Shown piece by piece: positions 4,762 through 7,127 of a DNA stretch of 7,127 nucleotides (positions are counted from its first letter, which is position 1; each line of letters starts with the position of its first letter). The stretch comes from JBEKHI01 sp050012355 (lineage in GTDB: Bacteria > Actinomycetota > Actinomycetes > Streptosporangiales > Streptosporangiaceae): positions 1 through 7,127 of the forward strand of contig JBEKHI010000412.1 in assembly GCA_050012355.1 (NCBI GenBank), in the 5' to 3' direction. The notes beneath the pieces were generated by a model. It ran no database searches, was not told the DNA's origin, and was given only the letters and a program-made list of their open reading frames with translations. Made by a program: the position numbers and the translations under genes.

Positions 4762-5980
4762 GAATGCCTCCGGCCGGTGCAGGCTCGCCCGCCAGCCGCA
4801 GCGCGGCGAGCGGATAGATGATCACGGAGAGCAGCCCGGCCACCACCAGGGACGCGGCGGTGCTGGCCCGGATCGCTCCGGCCTGGACACCGAGCGTGGT
4901 GATCGCCACGATCAGCGGCAGCCCCGTCGAGGCGAACAGCGCCAGCGCGGCCGCCGGCACTTTCTCCGCTCGGTAGGCCACGAAGACAGGGAGCCCGCGG
5001 ACTATCAGGAAGCCCACCAGGAACAACGGGATCATCGCGACCCGGGACGGGTCCGCTAGCAGGCTTTTCAGGTCCAGGCCCATTCCGCTGACCACGAAGA
5101 AATAGGGGATCAGGAAGCCATACCCGATCCCCTCGAGCTTGGACTCGACCACCTGGATCTCGTTCTTGCCCCCGGCCCGCATGAACAGCCGGATGACCAC
5201 GCCGGCGGTGAACGCGCCGAGCAGCATGTCCAGGCCGAGGTGCACCGCGATCCAGAGCATGACCGCCACCACGACCATCGTGAGCCTGACCGCGAGCTGG
5301 CCGCTGGTGGTCAGCGTGGACGACACCAGCCGCGCCAGCCGTGGCGGGCGCGGCCGGGTGGCGAGCCAGGCCGCGAGCGCCGCTACCACGACGAAGGCGA
5401 CGAGCAACAGCGTGGTGCGCACCGAATCCCCCTCGGTGAGCAGCAGCGCGACCAAGACGATCGGGAAGAACTCCCCGGTCGCGCCGACCGCCATGACCGC
5501 CCCGCCAATCGGGGTGGACAGCAGCCCGGCGTCCGAGATCATCGGCAGCATTGTGCCAAGCGCGGTCGTGGTCAGCGCCAGACCGAGGACTAGCGGCGCG
5601 ATGTTGTGCAGGCTGGCCTTCGGCGCCGTGTCAATGGTCCTGATCAGCAAGACGATCAGCACTCCCCCGGCGAGGCCGACCACGCAGGAACCGATCCAGC
5701 TCGTGATCGCGAGCCGCAGCGGCTTGCCGCGGATCGCCTCGAACCGGATCTCGTACCCGGCCATGAACATGAGCATCGACAGCCCTAGGTCACCCACCGT
5801 CGAAACGACTTCCGTGCGGTGCGCCCAGCCGAGCACCGCCGGGCCGATCAGCACCCCAAGCAGGATCTCGAGCACCACCGACGGCAGATGTACCCAGCGG
5901 TTCAGCAGGTCCGCCAGATACGGCGCCACGAACGCCGCCGCCATGATCAGCGCCGTCGTGGTCAGAGATGTCCCCAACAT
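4757..5980 (-). CDS. CPA2/Kef-type cation:proton antiporter, membrane domain only
   Basis: This 407-residue protein is hydrophobic throughout, with about 12 membrane segments. It would exchange Na+ or K+ for protons across the cytoplasmic membrane. Family signatures are PSVVLEILLGVLIGP (33-47), LGLSMLMFMAGYEI (65-78), LALTTTALGTMLPMISDAG (134-152), GATGEFFPIVLVALLL (166-181), LGAFTAGVVIRL (254-265) and YFFVVSGMGLDL (293-304). The polar G-E pair at 169-170 in the middle segment is a likely ion-site feature. There is no TrkA-N or TrkA-C domain after residue 400, unlike KefB/KefC. The start at ATG 5980 has GGGGGT 5 nt upstream. It lies 79 nt downstream of the amylase gene on the same strand, separated by an inverted repeat, so it is probably its own unit. 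Ion specificity cannot be read from the sequence. Confidence 0.9.
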   Translation of the reverse strand: MLGTSLTTTALIMAAAFVAPYLADLLNRWVHLPSVVLEILLGVLIGPAVLGWAHRTEVVSTVGDLGLSMLMFMAGYEIRFEAIRGKPLRLAITSWIGSCVVGLAGGVLIVLLIRTIDTAPKASLHNIAPLVLGLALTTTALGTMLPMISDAGLLSTPIGGAVMAVGATGEFFPIVLVALLLTEGDSVRTTLLLVAFVVVAALAAWLATRPRPPRLARLVSSTLTTSGQLAVRLTMVVVAVMLWIAVHLGLDMLLGAFTAGVVIRLFMRAGGKNEIQVVESKLEGIGYGFLIPYFFVVSGMGLDLKSLLADPSRVAMIPLFLVGFLIVRGLPVFVAYRAEKVPAAALALFASTGLPLIVAITTLGVQAGAIRASTAASLVVAGLLSVIIYPLAALRLAGEPAPAGGIP

Positions 5981-6011
5981 CCGTTACCCCCAGTGACGAG
6001 GGTACTCAGTC

Positions 6012-6068
6012 CCGTGTTTGGCCTTCTGCCTGGGTGCGGCCAGGCACGAAAGAACCGCGCTAACACGG
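6012..6068 (-). terminator. Nested inverted repeat at the 3' end of the amylase gene
   Basis: An inner perfect stem, TGCCTGG (6027-6033) with CCAGGCA (6040-6046), loop 6, is enclosed by a second perfect stem, CCGTGTT (6012-6018) with AACACGG (6062-6068). The outer arm covers the amylase stop codon. A structure like this can end transcription or protect the mRNA 3' end. There is no clear T-run, so rho-independent termination is uncertain. The gap before the antiporter start holds no other recognisable element. Confidence 0.45.
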
Positions 6069-7127
6069 CGAGACGCCGTCCCACGCGCCCACGGTGTCGT
6101 TCTCCGAGCCGCCGTCGATGGACATCGATCTGTTGGCCACGTATCCGCAGGAAGCGGTCTCCTCCACCAGATCCCATGTCCCGAGCGTGTACTTGTACGA
6201 CAGGGTGGTGTCCGCGGTCGCGGTGATCGTCGCGGTCCACTCGGTCGACGACAGCGGCGTCATCGCGATGCCGTCAGGCGCCCAGTCGGATGCCCCGAGT
6301 CCGAGGGAAGACAGGGTCCCCGACAGGTACACGGTGTCACCCGACGGGGTGCTCGACGGCACCGTGACGGTGACGGTCTCGACGGCGGCGGTCGCCACCG
6401 AGGAGACGTCGATGGCGACGGCGTCATCGGCCGGGACGGTGACCGTCGCTTGCCCGGACGAGTTCACCGCCACCACGGTGCCGGTGCACGCGCCGTCGAC
6501 GGCGGCGCCGCTGATCACGTCGCAGTAGGTGCCTTCCGGCAGCCCGGTCGTGAAGGTCTCGGTGAGAGACGACGACTCATCGTTGATCGCCACCCACGCG
6601 TCACTCCCCCGGCTGAACGCGATCGCGTCATCCCCGTCGGACCACCAGTTCTCCACCGCGGCGGAGCCAGCCGCGTTATGCCACCCGGTCATGCCGACGA
6701 TCGCGGGCCAGCGCTCCTCGCACTCCCAGGTGCCCGCGCCGCAGGTGACCGACGCGATCGCGTTGCCGCCCGCGCTAGGAGGACCTTGGTCATACGAGGA
6801 GAACGCGTAGTCCGACAGCACCTCTGGAGTCCCGTAGTCCCACGCGAGCATGAACACGTTGGCCAGGATGTACTGCGCGCCGTTGGCGTAGTACAGCGCC
6901 CCGCCGTCGCGTTCGGTGTCCTGGTCATCGACGAACACCACCGCGTCGGACGACGGAACCATCCCATCGGAGTTGTACGAAGGACCGAAGTCGCTCAGCG
7001 ACGCCAGCGTCCCGTCGGTGAAGGCGTCGTACAGATCCCAGCCGTACCGGTACTCCATCAGCGACCCGGTGCCCTCGTACAGCTCCGGCGTGACCGGCTG
7101 CCCGGCGCCCCATTCCACGTCCTGGTA
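6060..7127 (-). CDS. Secreted alpha-amylase (GH13, Streptomyces type), C-terminal part with CBM20-like domain
   Basis: The 355 residues present are the C-terminal half; the signal peptide and catalytic regions I-III lie beyond the right edge. Residues 1-100 of the fragment finish the (beta/alpha)8 barrel, including conserved region IV, VFVDDQDTERDGG (64-76), with the transition-state Asp at 70. The canonical motif is FVDNHD, so Asn to Asp and His to Gln changes are present. ANVFMLAWDYGTPEVLSDYAF, GPPSAGG and NWWSDGDDAIAFSRG follow, as in Streptomyces amylases. The all-beta domain C ends near TYCDVISG and VNSSGQATVTVPADDAVAIDV. Residues about 250-355 form a starch-binding module (VTVTVPSSTPSGDTVYLSG, YKYTLGTWDLVEE, ANRSMSI, NDTVGAWDG). 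It would cleave alpha-1,4 links in starch outside the cell. The reading frame is intact to TAG 6062-6060. Confidence 0.93.
   Translation of the reverse strand, partial: YQDVEWGAGQPVTPELYEGTGSLMEYRYGWDLYDAFTDGTLASLSDFGPSYNSDGMVPSSDAVVFVDDQDTERDGGALYYANGAQYILANVFMLAWDYGTPEVLSDYAFSSYDQGPPSAGGNAIASVTCGAGTWECEERWPAIVGMTGWHNAAGSAAVENWWSDGDDAIAFSRGSDAWVAINDESSSLTETFTTGLPEGTYCDVISGAAVDGACTGTVVAVNSSGQATVTVPADDAVAIDVSSVATAAVETVTVTVPSSTPSGDTVYLSGTLSSLGLGASDWAPDGIAMTPLSSTEWTATITATADTTLSYKYTLGTWDLVEETASCGYVANRSMSIDGGSENDTVGAWDGVSPC

Noticed and set aside
5139..5996. Plus-strand frame of 285 codons opposite the antiporter
   Set aside because: Ser/Thr-rich antisense translation of a membrane protein; the minus strand carries all CPA2 signatures.
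1..7127. CRISPR arrays, tRNA, rRNA, insertion sequences or attachment sites
   Set aside because: No regularly spaced repeats, cloverleaf genes, transposase motifs or flanking duplications were seen on either strand.

Overview
The window is high-GC DNA with tightly packed genes, GTG as well as ATG starts, and protein families typical of filamentous actinomycetes: a DrrA-like ABC ATPase, glycine-rich PadR regulators, a TetR/cupin pair and a secreted Streptomyces-type alpha-amylase. A Streptomyces/Streptosporangium-like actinobacterium is the best guess. I cannot name a genus from the sequence alone. No rRNA, tRNA, CRISPR array, insertion sequence or phage gene was recognised.

Layout. (1) Positions 1-1000, minus strand: a PadR regulator (PadR-1) whose stop codon overlaps the GTG start of an ABC transporter ATPase that runs off the left edge. 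An AT-rich nest of palindromes lies upstream of it. (2) 1052-2364: a TetR-family repressor (minus) divergent from a single-domain cupin (plus), with candidate operator symmetry between them. (3) 2406-4102, plus strand: a recognisable promoter and operator, a second PadR (PadR-2) with a histidine/glycine-rich N-terminus, a siderophore-interacting FAD/NAD(P)H ferric reductase, and the first 80 codons of an O-methyltransferase that is cut off inside its SAM-binding motif. (4) 4141-4761, minus strand: a cysteine-dioxygenase-like thiol dioxygenase with a very strong ribosome binding site and a perfect 14-bp palindrome upstream. (5) 4757-5980, minus strand: a CPA2/Kef-type cation:proton antiporter lacking a cytosolic regulatory domain. 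(6) 6012-7127, minus strand: the C-terminal part of a secreted GH13 alpha-amylase with a CBM20-like starch-binding domain, entering from the right edge. Positions 6012-6068 hold a nested inverted repeat around its 3' end.

How the parts connect. The two PadR genes are paralogous in sequence. Each has the same 11-mer, AACGATATATC, inside a palindrome about 40 bases before its start codon. This suggests that they autoregulate and may cross-regulate, linking the ABC-transporter operon to the ferric-reductase operon. PadR-2 plus reductase resembles the E. coli YqjI/YqjH pair, a nickel-responsive PadR repressor and a ferric-chelate reductase, including the His-rich N-terminal tail. This is the most distinctive system in the window. 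Everything else looks like ordinary actinobacterial accessory or housekeeping content, with a probable deletion or rearrangement junction near 4098.
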